64,000 nt of DNA from Arenicola marina (taxonomy: Eukaryota > Annelida > Polychaeta > Arenicolidae). Both the position numbers and the translations under genes were made by a program. The notes under the pieces are model-generated. The model was given only the letters and a program-made list of their open reading frames with translations, did no database searches and was not told the DNA's origin. The stretch is taken from positions 36,676,035 through 36,740,034 of the forward strand of contig OZ025256.1 of the NCBI GenBank assembly GCA_964019135.1, written 5' to 3'. This document shows, one piece after another, positions 1 to 13,600 of this stretch; the first letter of the stretch is position 1; each line of letters opens with the position of its first letter.

Positions 1-1620
1 GGGTACTGTCACCCCAGGTCCAGGATAAACCCACCCCGCACTGTGCGACTGGGTACTGTCAATCCAGGTCCAGGATAACCGTACCCCGCACTTTGCGACT
101 GGGTACCGTCACACCAGGTCCAGGATAAACCCACCCCGCACTGTGCGACTGGGTACTGTCACACCAGGTCCAGGATAAACCCACCCCGCACTGTGCGACT
201 GGGTACTGTCACCCCAGGTTCAGGATAAACCCACTCCGCACTGTGCGACTGGCTACTGTCACACCAGGTCCAGGATAAACCCACCCCGCACTCTGCGACT
301 GGGTACTGTCACACCAGGTCCAGGATAAACCCACCCCGCACTCTGCGACTGGGTACTGTCACACCAGGTCCAGGATAAACCCACCCCGCACTCTGCGACT
401 GGGTACTGCCACACCAGGTCCAGGATAAACCCACCCCGCACTCTGCGACTGGGTACTGTCACACCAGGTCCAGGATAAACCCACCCCGCACTCTGCGACT
501 GGGTACTGTCACCCAAGGTCCAGGATAAACCCACCCCGCACTCTGCGACTGGGTACTGTCACCCCAGGTCCAGGATAAACCCACCCCGCACTCTGCGACT
601 GGGTACTGTAACACCAGGTCCACGATAAACCAACCCCGCACTCTGCGACTGGGTACTGTCACCCCAGGTCCAGGATAAACCCACCCCGCACTCTGCGACT
701 GGGTACCGTCACACCAGGTCCAGGATAAACTCACCCCGCACTCTGCGACTGGGTACTGTCACACCAGGTCCAGGATAAACCCACCCCGCACAGTGCGACT
801 GGGTACTGTCACCCCAAGTCCAGGATAAACCCACCCCGCACTCTGCGACTGGGTACTGTCACACCAGGTCCAGGATAAACCTACCCCGCACAGTGCGACT
901 GAGTACTGTCACACCAGGTCCAGGATAAACCCACCCAGGACTCTGCGACTAGGCACTGTCACACCAGGTCCAGGATAAACCCTCCCCGCACTCTGCGACT
1001 AGGTACTGCCACACCAGGTCCAGGATAAACCCTCCCCGCACTCTGCGACTGGGTACTGTCACACCAGGTCCAAGATAAACCCACCCCGTACTGTGCGACT
1101 GGGCACTGTCACACCAGGTCCAGGATAAACCCACCCCGCACTCTGCGACTGGGTACTGTCACCCCAGGTCCAGGATAAACCCACCCCGCACTCTGCGACT
1201 GGGTACTGTCACACCCAGGTCCAGGATAAACCCACCCCGCACTCTGCGACTGGGCACTGTCACACCAGGTCCAGGATAAGCCCACCCCGCACTGTGCGAC
1301 TGGGTACTGTCACACCAGGTCCAGGATAAACCCACCCCGCACTGTGCGACTGGGTACTGTCACACCAGGTCCAGGATAAACCCACCCCGCACTGTGCGAC
1401 TGGGCACTGTCACACCAGGTCCAGGATAAACCCACCCCGCACTGTGCGACTGGGTACTGTCACACCAGGTCCAGGATAAACCCACCCCGCACTGTGCGAC
1501 TGGGCACTGTCACACCAGGTCCAGGATAAACCCACCCCGCACTGTGCGACTGGGTACTGTCACACCAGGCCCAGGATAAACCCACCCCGCACTGTGCGAC
1601 TGGGCACTGTCACACCAGGT

Positions 1621-3740
1621 CCAGGATAAACCCACCCCGCACTGTGCGACTGGGTACTGTCACACCAGGCCCAGGATAAACCCACCCCGCACAGTGCGAC
1701 TGGGCACTGTCACACCAGGCCCAGGATAAAATCACCCCGCACTGTGCGACTGGGTACTGTCACACCAGGTCCAGGATAAACCCACCCCGCACTCTGCGAC
1801 TGGGCACTGTCACACCGGGTCCAGGATAAACCCACTCCGCACTGTGCGACTGGGTACTGTCACACCAGGTCCAGGATAAACCCACCCCGCACTGTGCGAC
1901 TGGGCACTGTCACACCAGGTCTAGGATAAACCCACCCCGCACTCTGCGACTGGGTACTGTCACACCAGGTCCAGGATAAACCCACCCCGCATTCTGCGAC
2001 TGGGCACTGTCACACCAGGTCCAGGATAAACCCTCCCCGCACTTTGCGACTGGGTACTGTCACACCAGGTCCAGGATAAACCCTCCCCGCACTCTGCGAC
2101 TGGGTACTGTCACACCAGGTCCAAGATAAACCCTCCCCGCACTCTGCGACTGGGCACTGTCACACCAGGTCCAGGATAAACCCTCCCCGCACTCTGCGAC
2201 TGGGCACTGTCACACCAGGTCCAGGATAAACCCACCCCGCACTCTGCGACTGGGTACTGTCACACCAGTTCCAGGATAAACTCACCCTGCACTCTGCGAA
2301 TGGGTACTGTCACACCAGGTCCAGGATAAACCCTCCCCGCACCCTGCGACTGGGTACTGTCACACCAGGTCCAGGATAAACCCACCCCGCACTGTGCGAC
2401 TTGGTACTGTCACACCAGGTCCAGGATAAACCCACCCCGCACTGTGCGACTGGGCACTTTCACACCAGGTCCAGGATAATCCCACCCCGCACTGTGCGAC
2501 TGGGTACTGTCACACCAGGTCCAGGATAAACCCACCCCGCACTGTGCGACTGGGTACTGTCACACCAGGTCCAGGATAAACCCACCCCGCACTCTGCGAC
2601 TGGGTACTGTCACACCAGGTCCAGGATAAACCCACCCCGCACTCTGCGACTGGGTACTGTCACACCAGGTCCAGGATAAACCCACCCCGCACTCTGCGAC
2701 TGGGTACTGCCACACCAGGTCCAGGATAAACCCACCCCGCACTGTGCGACTGGGTACTGTCACACCAGGCCCAGGATAAACCCACCCCGCACAGTGCGAC
2801 TGGGCACTGTCACACCAGGCCCAGGATAAAATCACCCCGCACTGTGCGACTGGGTACTGTCACACCAGGTCCAGGATAAACCCACCCCGCACTCTGCGAC
2901 TGGGCACTGTCACACCGGGTCCAGGATAAACCCACTCCGCACTGTGCGACTGGGTACTGTCACACCAGGTCCAGGATAAACCCACCCCGCACTGTGCGAC
3001 TGGGCACTGTCACACCAGGTCTAGGATAAACCCACCCCGCACTCTGCGACTGGGTACTGTCACACCAGGTCCAGGATAAACCCACCCCGCATTCTGCGAC
3101 TAGGCACTGTCACACCAGGTCCAGGATAAACCCTCCCCGCACTTTGCGACTGGGTACTGTCACACCAGGTCCAGGATAAACCCTCCCCGCACTCTGCGAC
3201 TGGGTACTGTCACACCAGGTCCAAGATAAACCCTCCCCGCACTCTGCGACTGGGCACTGTCACACCAGGTCCAGGATAAACCCTCCCCGCACTCTGCGAC
3301 TGGGCACTGTCACACCAGGTCCAGGATAAACCCACCCCGCACTCTGCGACTGGGTACTGTCACACCAGTTCCAGGATAAACTCACCCTGCACTCTGCGAA
3401 TGGGTACTGTCACACCAGGTCCAGGATAAACCCTCCCCGCACCCTGCGACTGGGTACTGTCACACCAGGTCCAGGATAAACCCACCCCGCACTGTGCGAC
3501 TTGGTACTGTCACACCAGGTCCAGGATAAACCCACCCCGCACTGTGCGACTGGGCACTTTCACACCAGGTCCAGGATAATCCCACCCCGCACTGTGCGAC
3601 TGGGTACTGTCACACCAGGTCCAGGATAAACCCACCCCGCACTGTGCGACTGGGTACTGTCACACCAGGTCCAGGATAAACCCACCCCGCACTCTGCGAC
3701 TGGGTACTGTCACACCAGGTCCAGGATAAACCCACCCCGC
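1621..3740. repeat. 1,100-bp (22-unit) tandem duplication inside the 50-bp satellite
   Basis: The block starting at 1621 repeats from 2721 at an exact 1,100-bp offset. Rare variants are shared at matching places: AATCACCCC at about 1729 and 2829, the CATTCTGCG unit near 2010 and 3110, and the CCCTGCACTC unit near 2287 and 3387. One of the few visible differences is TGGGCACTG in the first copy against TAGGCACTG in the second near 3111. Such close identity next to otherwise variable units indicates a recent unequal exchange or slippage event. Confidence 0.85.
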
Positions 3741-6700
3741 ACTCTGCGGCTGGGTACTGTCACACCAGGTCCAGGATAAACCCACCCCGCGCTCGGCGAC
3801 TGGGCACTGTAACACCAGGTCCAGGATAAACCCACCCCGCACTCTGCGACTGGGTACTGTCACACCAAGTCCAGGATAAACCCACTCCGCACTCTGCGGC
3901 TGGGTACTGTCACACCAGGTCCAGGATAAACCCACCCCGCACTCTGCGGCTGGGTACTGTCACACCAGGTCCAGGATAAACCCACCCCGCACTGTGCGAC
4001 TGGGTACTGTCACACCAGGTCCAGGATAAACCCACCCCGCACTGTGCGACTGGGTACTGTCACACCAGGTCCAGGATAAACCCACCCCGCACTGTGCGAC
4101 TGGGCACTGTCACACCAGGTCCAGGATAAACCCACCCCGCACTGTGCGACTGGGTACTGTCACACCAGGTCCAGGATAAACCCACCCCGCACTCTGCGAC
4201 TGGGTACTGTCGCACCAGGTCCAGGATAAACCTACCCCGCACTCTGCGACTGGGTACTGTCACACCAGGTCCAGGATAAACCCACCCCGCACTCTGCGAC
4301 TGGGTACTGTCACACCAGGTCCACGATAAACCCACCCCGCACTCTGCGACTGGGTACTGTCACCCCAGGTCCAGGATAAACCCACCCCGCACTCTGCGAC
4401 TGGGTACTGTCACACCAGGTCCACGATAAACCCACCCCGCACTCTGCGACTGGGCACTGTCACACCGGGTCCAGGATAAACCCACTCCGCACTGTGCGAC
4501 TGGGTACTGTCACACCAGGTCCAGGATAAACCCACCCCGCACTGTGCGACTGGGCACTGTCACACCAGGTCCAGGATAAACCCACCCCGCACTCTGCGAC
4601 TGGGTACTGTCACACCAGGTCTAGGATAAACCCACCCCGCACTCTGCGACTGGGTACTGTCACACCAGGTCCAGGATAAACCCACCCCGCACTCTGCGAC
4701 TGGGCACTGTCACACCAGGTCCAGGATAAACCCTCCCCGCACTCTGCGACTGGGTACTGTCACACCAGGTCCAAGATAAACCCACCCCGCACTCTGCGAC
4801 TGGGTACTGTCACCCCAGGTCCAGGATAAACCCACCCCGCACTCTGCGACTGGGTACCGTCACACCAGGTCCAGGATAAACCCACCCCGCACTGTGCGAC
4901 TGGGTACTTTCACACCAGGTCCAGGATAAACCCACCCCGCACTGTGCGACTGGGTACTGTCACACCAGGTCCAGGATAAACCCACCCCGCACTGTGCGAC
5001 TGGGCACTGTCACACCAGGTCCAGGATAAACCCACCCCGCACTGTGCGACTGGGTACTGTCACACCAGGTCCAGGATAAACCCACCCCGCACTCTGCGAC
5101 TGGGTACTGTCACACCAGGTCCAGGATAAACCTACCCCGCACTGTGCGACTGGGTACTGTCACACCAGGTCCAGGATAAACCCACCCCGCACTGTGCGAC
5201 TGGGTACTGTCACACCAGGTCCAGGATAAACCCACCCCGCACTGTGCGACTGGTTACTGTCAAACCAGGTCCAGGATAAACCCACCCCGCACTGTGCGAC
5301 TGGGCACTGTCACACCAGGTCCAGGATAAACCCACTCCGCACTGTGCGACTGGGTACTTTCACACCAGGTCCAGGATAAACCCACCCCGCACTGTGCGAC
5401 TGGGCACTGTCACACCAGGTCTAGGATAAACCCACCCCGCACTCTGCGACTGGGTACTGTCACACCAGGTCCAGGATAAACCCACCCCGCACTCTGCGAC
5501 TGGGCACTGTCACACCAGGTCCAGGATAAACCCTCCCCGCACTCTGCGACTGGGTACTGTCACACCAGGTCCAGGATAAACCCTCCCCGCACTCTGCGAC
5601 TGGGCACTGTCACACCAGGTCCAGGATAAACCCTCCCCGCACTGTGCGACTGGGCACTGTCACACCAGGTCCAGGATAAACCCTCCCCGCACTCTGCGAC
5701 TGGGTACTGTCACACCAGGTCCAAGATAAACCCTCCCCGCACTCTGCGACTGGGCACTGTTACAGCAGGTCCAGGATATACCCTCCCCGCACTCTGCGAC
5801 TGGGCACTGTCACACCAGGTCCAGGATAAACCCACCCCGCACTCTGCGACTGGGTACTGTCACACCAGGTCCAGGATAAACTCACCCTGCACTCTGCGAA
5901 TGGGTACTGTCACACCAGGTCCAGGATAAACCCTCCCCGCACCCTGCGACTGGGTACTGTCACACCAGGTCCAGGATAAACCCACCCCGCACTGTGCGAC
6001 TGGGCACTTTCACACCAGGTCCAGGATAATCCCACCCCGCACTGTGCGACTGGGTACTGTCAAACCAGGTCCAGGATAAACCCACCCAGCACTCTGCGAT
6101 TGGGTACTGTCACACCAGGTCTAGGATAAACCCACCCCGCACTCTGCGACTGGGTACTGTCACACCAGGTCCAGGATAAACCCACCCCGCACTCTCGCAC
6201 TCTACGGCTGGGTACTGTCACACCAGGTCCAGGATAAACCCACCCCGCACTCTGCGACTGGGTACTGTCACACCAGGTCCAGGATAAACCCACCCCGCAC
6301 TCTGCGGCTGGGTACTGTCACAGCAGGTCCAGGATAAACCCACCCCGCACTCGGCGACTGGGCACTGTAACACCAGGTCCAGGATAAACCCACCCCGCAC
6401 TCTGCGACTGGGCACTGTCACACCAGGTCCAGGATAAACCCACCCCGCACTGTGCGACTGGGTACTGTCACACCAGGTCCAGGATAATCCCACCCCGCCA
6501 TGTGCGACTGGGTGCTGTCACACCAGGTCCAGGATAAACTCACCCCGGACTCTGCGACTGGGTACTGTCACACCAGGTCCAGGATAAACTCACCCCGCAC
6601 TCTGCGGCTGGGTACTGTCACACCAAGTCCAGGATAAACCCACCCCGCACTGTGCGACTGGGTACTGTCACACCAGGTCCAGGATAAACCCACCCCGCAC

Positions 6701-7217
6701 TGTGCGACTGGGTACTGTCACACCAGGTCCAGGATAAACCCACCCCGCACTGTGCGACTGGGTACTGTCACACCAGGTCCAGGATAAACCCACCCCGCAC
6801 TGTGCGACTGGGTACTGTCACACCAGGTCCAGGATAAACCCACCCCGCACTGTGCGACTGGGTACTGTCACACCAGGTCCAGGATAAACCCACCCCGCAC
6901 TGTGCGACTGGGTACTGTCACACCAGGTCCAGGATAAACCCACCCCGCACTGTGCGACTGGGTACTGTCACACCAGGTCCAGGATAAACCCACCCCGCAC
7001 TCTGCGACTGGGTACTGTCACACCAGGTCCAGGATAAACCCACCCCGCACTGTGCGACTGGGTACTGTCACACCAGGTCCAGGATAAACCCACCCCGCAC
7101 TGTGCGACTGGGTACTGTCACACCAGGTCCAGGATAAACCCACCCCGCACTCTGCGACTGGGTACTGTGACACCAGGTCCAGGATAAACCCACCCCGCAC
7201 CCTGCGACTGGGTACTG

Positions 7218-7641
7218 TCACACCAGGTCCAGGATATTCCCACCCCGCACTGTGCGACTGGGCACTGTCACACCAGGTCCAGGATAAACCCACCCCGCAC
7301 TCTGCGAGTGGGTACTGTCACACCAGGTCCAGGATAAACCCACCCGCACTCTGCGACTGGGCACTGTCACACCAGGTTCAGGATAAACTCCCCCCGTACT
7401 CTGCGACTGGGTACTGTCACACCATGTCCAGGATATTCCCACCCCGCACTGTGCGACTGGGCACTGTCACACCAGGTCCAGGATAAACCCACCCCGCACT
7501 CTGCGAGTGGGTACTGTCACACCAGGTCCAGGATAAACCCACCCGCACTCTGCGACTGGGTACTGTCACACCAGGTCCAGGATAAATCCACTCCGCACTC
7601 TGCGACTGGGCACTGTCACACCAGGTCCAGGATAAACCCAC
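7218..7641. repeat. Marker cassette of the 50-bp satellite (first of nine)
   Basis: This group of units carries rare variants in fixed order: CCAGGATATTCCC, then a 49-bp unit reading ACCCGCACTC, then GGTTCAGG with CTCCCCCCGTACTC, then CCATGTCCAGGATATT 199 bp after the first. It recurs starting near 9166, 11822, 20527, 22625, 27281, 30878 and 34626. A copy collapsed by 199 bp lies near 13920. The last copy has AGGTCC in place of ATGTCC. The cassette is a block of satellite variants useful for tracing segmental duplication. No function is implied. Confidence 0.9.
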
Positions 7642-10600
7642 CCCGCACTGTGCGACTGGGTACTGTCACACCAGGTCCAGGATAAACCCACCCCGCACTG
7701 TGCGACTGGGTACTGTCACACCAGGTCCAGGATAAACCCACCCCGCACTGTGCGACTGGGTACTGTCACACCAGGTCCAGGATAAACCCACCCCGCACTG
7801 TGCGACTGGGTACTGTCACACCAGGTCCAGGATAAACCCACCCCGCACTGTGCGACTGGGCACTGTCACACCAGGTCCAGGATAAACCCACCCCGCACTG
7901 TGCGACTGGGTACTGTCACACCAGGTCCAGGATAAACCCACCCCGCACTCTGCGACTGGGTACTGTCGCACCAGGTCCAGGATAAACCCACCCCGCACTG
8001 TGCGACTGGGTACTGTCACACCAGGTCCAGGATAAACCCACCCCGCACTGTGCGACTGGGTACTGTCACACCAGGTCCAGGATAAACCCACCCCGCACTG
8101 TGCGACTGGGTACTGTCACAGCAGGTCCAGGATAAACCCACCCCGCACTGTGCGACTGGTTACTGTCAAACCAGGTCCAGGATAAACCCACCCCGCACTC
8201 TGCGACTGGGCACTGTCACACCAGGTCCAGGATAAACCCACTCCGTACTGTGCGACTGGGTACTGTCACACCAGGTCCAGGATAAACCCACCCCGCACTG
8301 TGCGACTGGGCACTGTCACACCAGGTCTAGGATAAACCCACCCCGCACTCTGCGACTGGGTACTGTCACATCAGGTCCAGGATAAACCCACCCCGCACTC
8401 TGCGACTGGGTACTGTCACCCCAGGTCCAGGATAAACCCACCCCGCACTCTGCGACTGGGTACTGTCACACCAGGTCCACGATAAACCCACCCCGCACTC
8501 TGCGACTGGGCACTGTCACACCGGGTCCAGGATAAACTCACCCCGCACTCTGCGGCTGGGTACTGTCACACCAAGTCCAGGATAAACCCACCCCGCACTG
8601 TGCGACTGGGTACTGTCACACCAGGTCCAGGATAAACCCACCCCGCACTGTGCAACTGGGTACTGTCACACCAGGTCCAGGATAAACCCACCCCGCACTG
8701 TGCGTCTGGGTACTGTCACACCAGGTCCAGGATAAACCCACCCCGCACTGTGCGACTGGGTACTGTCACACCAGGTCCAGGATAAACCCACCCCGCACTG
8801 TGCGACTGGGTACCGTCACACCAGGTCCAGGATAAACCCACCCCGCACTGTGCGACTGGGTACTGTCACACCAGGTCCAGGATAAACCCACCCCGCACTG
8901 TGCGACTGGGTACTGTCACACCAGGTCCAGGATAAACCCACCCCGCACTGTGCGACTGGGTACTGTCACACCAGGTCCAGGATAAACCCACCCCGCACTG
9001 TGCGACTGGGTACTGTCACACCAGGTCCAGGATAAACCCACCCCGCACTGTGCGACTGGGTACTGTCACACCAGGTCCAGGATAAACCCACCCCGCACTC
9101 TGCGACTGGGTACTGTCACACCAGGTCCAGGATAAACCCACCCCGCACTCTGCGACTGGGTACTGTCACACCAGGTCCAGGATATTCCCACCCCGCACTG
9201 TGCGACTGGGCACTGTCACACCAGGTCCAGGATAAACCCACCCCGCACTCTGCGAGTGGGTACTGTCACACCAGGTCCAGGATAAACCCACCCGCACTCT
9301 GCGACTGGGCACTGTCACACCAGGTTCAGGATAAACTCCCCCCGTACTCTGCGACTGGGTACTGTCACACCATGTCCAGGATATTCCCACCCCGCACTGT
9401 GCGACTGGGCACTGTCACACCAGGTCCAGGATAAACCCACCCCGCACTCTGCGAGTGGGTACTGTCACACCAGGTCCAGGATAAACCCACCCGCACTCTG
9501 CGACTGGGTACTGTCACACCAGGTCCAGGATAAATCCACTCCGCACTCTGCGACTGGGCACTGTCACACCAGGTCCAGGATAAACCCACCCCGCACTGTG
9601 CGACTGGGTACTGTCACACCAGGTCCAGGATAAACCCACCCCGCACTGTGCGACTGGGTACTGTCACACCAGGTCCAGGATAAACCCACCCCGCACTGTG
9701 CGACTGGGCACTGTCACACCAGGTCCAGGATAAACCCACCCCGCACTGTGCGACTGGGTACTGTCACACCAGGTCCAGGATAAACCCACCCCGCACTCTG
9801 CGACTGGGTACTGTCACACCAGGTCCAGGATAAACCTACCCCGCACTGTGCGACTGGGTACTGTCACACCAGGTCCAGGATAAACCCACCCCGCACTGTG
9901 CGACTGGGTACTGTCACACCAGGTCCAGGATAAACCCACCCCGCACTGTGCGACTGGTTACTGTCAAACCAGGTCCAGGATAAACCCACCCCGCACTGTG
10001 CGACTGGGCACTGTCACACCAGGTCCAGGATAAACCCACTCCGCACTGTGCGACTGGGTACTGTCACACCAGGTCCAGGATAAACCCACCCCGCACTGTG
10101 CGACTGGGCACTGTCACACCAGGTCTAGGATAAACCCACCCCGCACTCTGCGACTGGGTACTGTCACACCAGGTCCAGGATAAACCCACCCCGCACTCTG
10201 CGACTGGGCACTGTCACACCAGGTCCAGGATAAACCCTCCCCGCACTCTGCGACTGGGTACTGTCACACCAGGTCCAGGATAAACCCTCCCCGCACTCTG
10301 CGACTGGGTACTGTCACACCAGGTCCAAGATAAACCCTCCCCGCACTCTGCGACTGGGCACTGTTACAGCAGGTCCAGGATATACCCTCCCCGCACTCTG
10401 CGACTGGGCACTGTCACACCAGGTCCAGGATAAACCCACCCCGCACTCTGCGACTGGGTACTGTCACACCAGGTCCAGGATAAACTCACCCTGCACTCTG
10501 CGAATGGGTACTGTCACACCAGGTCCAGGATAAACCCTCCCCGCACCCTGCGACTGGGTACTGTCACACCAGGTCCAGGATAAACCCACCCCGCACTGTG

Positions 10601-10663
10601 CGACTGGGCACTTTCACACCAGGTCCAGGATAATCCCACCCCGCACTGTGCGACTGGGTACTG

Positions 10664-13600
10664 TCAAACCAGGTCCAGGATAAACCCACCCAGCACTCTG
10701 CGATTGGGTACTGTCACACCAGGTCTAGGATAAACCCACCCCGCACTCTGCGACTGGGTACTGTCACACCAGGTCCAGGATAAACCCACCCCGCACTCTC
10801 GCACTCTACGGCTGGGTACTGTCACACCAGGTCCAGGATAAACCCACCCCGCACTCTGCGACTGGGTACTGTCACACCAGGTCCAGGATAAACCCACCCC
10901 GCACTCTGCGGCTGGGTACTGTCACAGCAGGTCCAGGATAAACCCACCCCGCACTCGGCGACTGGGCACTGTAACACCAGGTCCAGGATAAACCCACCCC
11001 GCACTCTGCGACTGGGCACTGTCACACCAGGTCCAGGATAAACCCACCCCGCACTGTGCGACTGGGTACTGTCACACCAGGTCCAGGATAATCCCACCCC
11101 GCCATGTGCGACTGGGTGCTGTCACACCAGGTCCAGGATAAACTCACCCCGGACTCTGCGACTGGGTACTGTCACACCAGGTCCAGGATAAACTCACCCC
11201 GCACTCTGCGGCTGGGTACTGTCACACCAAGTCCAGGATAAACCCACCCCGCACTGTGCGACTGGGTACTGTCACACCAGGTCCAGGATAAACCCACCCC
11301 GCACTGTGCGACTGGGTACTGTCACACCAGGTCCAGGATAAACCCACCCCGCACTGTGCGACTGGGTACTGTCACACCAGGTCCAGGATAAACCCACCCC
11401 GCACTGTGCGACTGGGTACTGTCACACCAGGTCCAGGATAAACCCACCCCGCACTGTGCGACTGGGTACTGTCACACCAGGTCCAGGATAAACCCACCCC
11501 GCACTGTGCGACTGGGTACTGTCACACCAGGTCCAGGATAAACCCACCCCGCACTGTGCGACTGGGTACTGTCACACCAGGTCCAGGATAAACCCACCCC
11601 GCACTCTGCGACTGGGTACTGTCACACCAGGTCCAGGATAAACCCACCCCGCACTGTGCGACTGGGTACTGTCACACCAGGTCCAGGATAAACCCACCCC
11701 GCACTGTGCGACTGGGTACTGTCACACCAGGTCCAGGATAAACCCACCCCGCACTCTGCGACTGGGTACTGTCACACCAGGTCCAGGATAAACCCACCCC
11801 GCACTCTGCGACTGGGTACTGTCACACCAGGTCCAGGATATTCCCACCCCGCACTGTGCGACTGGGCACTGTCACACCAGGTCCAGGATAAACCCACCCC
11901 GCACTCTGCGAGTGGGTACTGTCACACCAGGTCCAGGATAAACCCACCCGCACTCTGCGACTGGGCACTGTCACACCAGGTTCAGGATAAACTCCCCCCG
12001 TACTCTGCGACTGGGTACTGTCACACCATGTCCAGGATATTCCCACCCCGCACTGTGCGACTGGGCACTGTCACACCAGGTCCAGGATAAACCCACCCCG
12101 CACTCTGCGAGTGGGTACTGTCACACCAGGTCCAGGATAAACCCACCCGCACTCTGCGACTGGGTACTGTCACACCAGGTCCAGGATAAATCCACTCCGC
12201 ACTCTGCGACTGGGCACTGTCACACCAGGTCCAGGATAAACCCACCCCGCACTGTGCGACTGGGTACTGTCACACCAGGTCCAGGATAAACCCACCCCGC
12301 ACTGTGCGACTGGGTACTGTCACACCAGGTCCAGGATAAACCCACCCCGCACTCTGCGACTGGGTACTGTCACACCAGGTCCAAGATAAACTCACCCCGC
12401 CCTGTGCGACTGGGCACTGTCACACCAGGTCTAGGATAAACCCACCCCGCACTCTGCGGCTGGGTACTGTCACACCAGGTCCAGGATAAACCCACCCCGC
12501 ACTGTGCGACTGGGTACTGTCACACCAGGTCCAGGATAAACCCACCCCGCACTGTGCGACTGGGTACTGTCACACCAGGTCCAGGATAAACCCACCCCGC
12601 ACTGTGCGACTGGGCACTGTCACACCAGGTCCAGGATAAACCCACCCCGCACTGTGCGACTGGGTACTGTCACACCAGGTCCAGGATAAACCCACCCCGC
12701 ACTCTGCGACTGGGTACTGTCGCACCAGGTCCAGGATAAACCCACCCCGCACTGTGCGACTGGGTACTGTCACACCAGGTCCAGGATAAACCCACCCCGC
12801 ACTGTGCGACTGGGTACTGTCACACCAGGTCCAGGATAAACCCACCCCGCACTGTGCGACTGGGTACTGTCACAGCAGGTCCAGGATAAACCCACCCCGC
12901 ACTGTGCGACTGGTTACTGTCAAACCAGGTCCAGGATAAACCCACCCCGCACTCTGCGACTGGGCACTGTCACACCAGGTCCAGGATAAACCCACTCCGT
13001 ACTGTGCGACTGGGTACTGTCACACCAGGTCCAGGATAAACCCACCCCGCACTGTGCGACTGGGCACTGTCACACCAGGTCTAGGATAAACCCACCCCGC
13101 ACTCTGCGACTGGGTACTGTCACATCAGGTCCAGGATAAACCCACCCCGCACTCTGCGACTGGGTACTGTCACCCCAGGTCCAGGATAAACCCACCCCGC
13201 ACTCTGCGACTGGGTACTGTCACACCAGGTCCACGATAAACCCACCCCGCACTCTGCGACTGGGCACTGTCACACCGGGTCCAGGATAAACTCACCCCGC
13301 ACTCTGCGGCTGGGTACTGTCACACCAAGTCCAGGATAAACCCACCCCGCACTGTGCGACTGGGTACTGTCACACCAGGTCCAGGATAAACCCACCCCGC
13401 ACTGTGCAACTGGGTACTGTCACACCAGGTCCAGGATAAACCCACCCCGCACTGTGCGACTGGGTACTGTCACACCAGGTCCAGGATAAACCCACCCCGC
13501 ACTGTGCGACTGGGTACTGTCACACCAGGTCCAGGATAAACCCACCCCGCACTGTGCGACTGGGTACTGTCACACCAGGTCCAGGATAAACCCACCCCGC

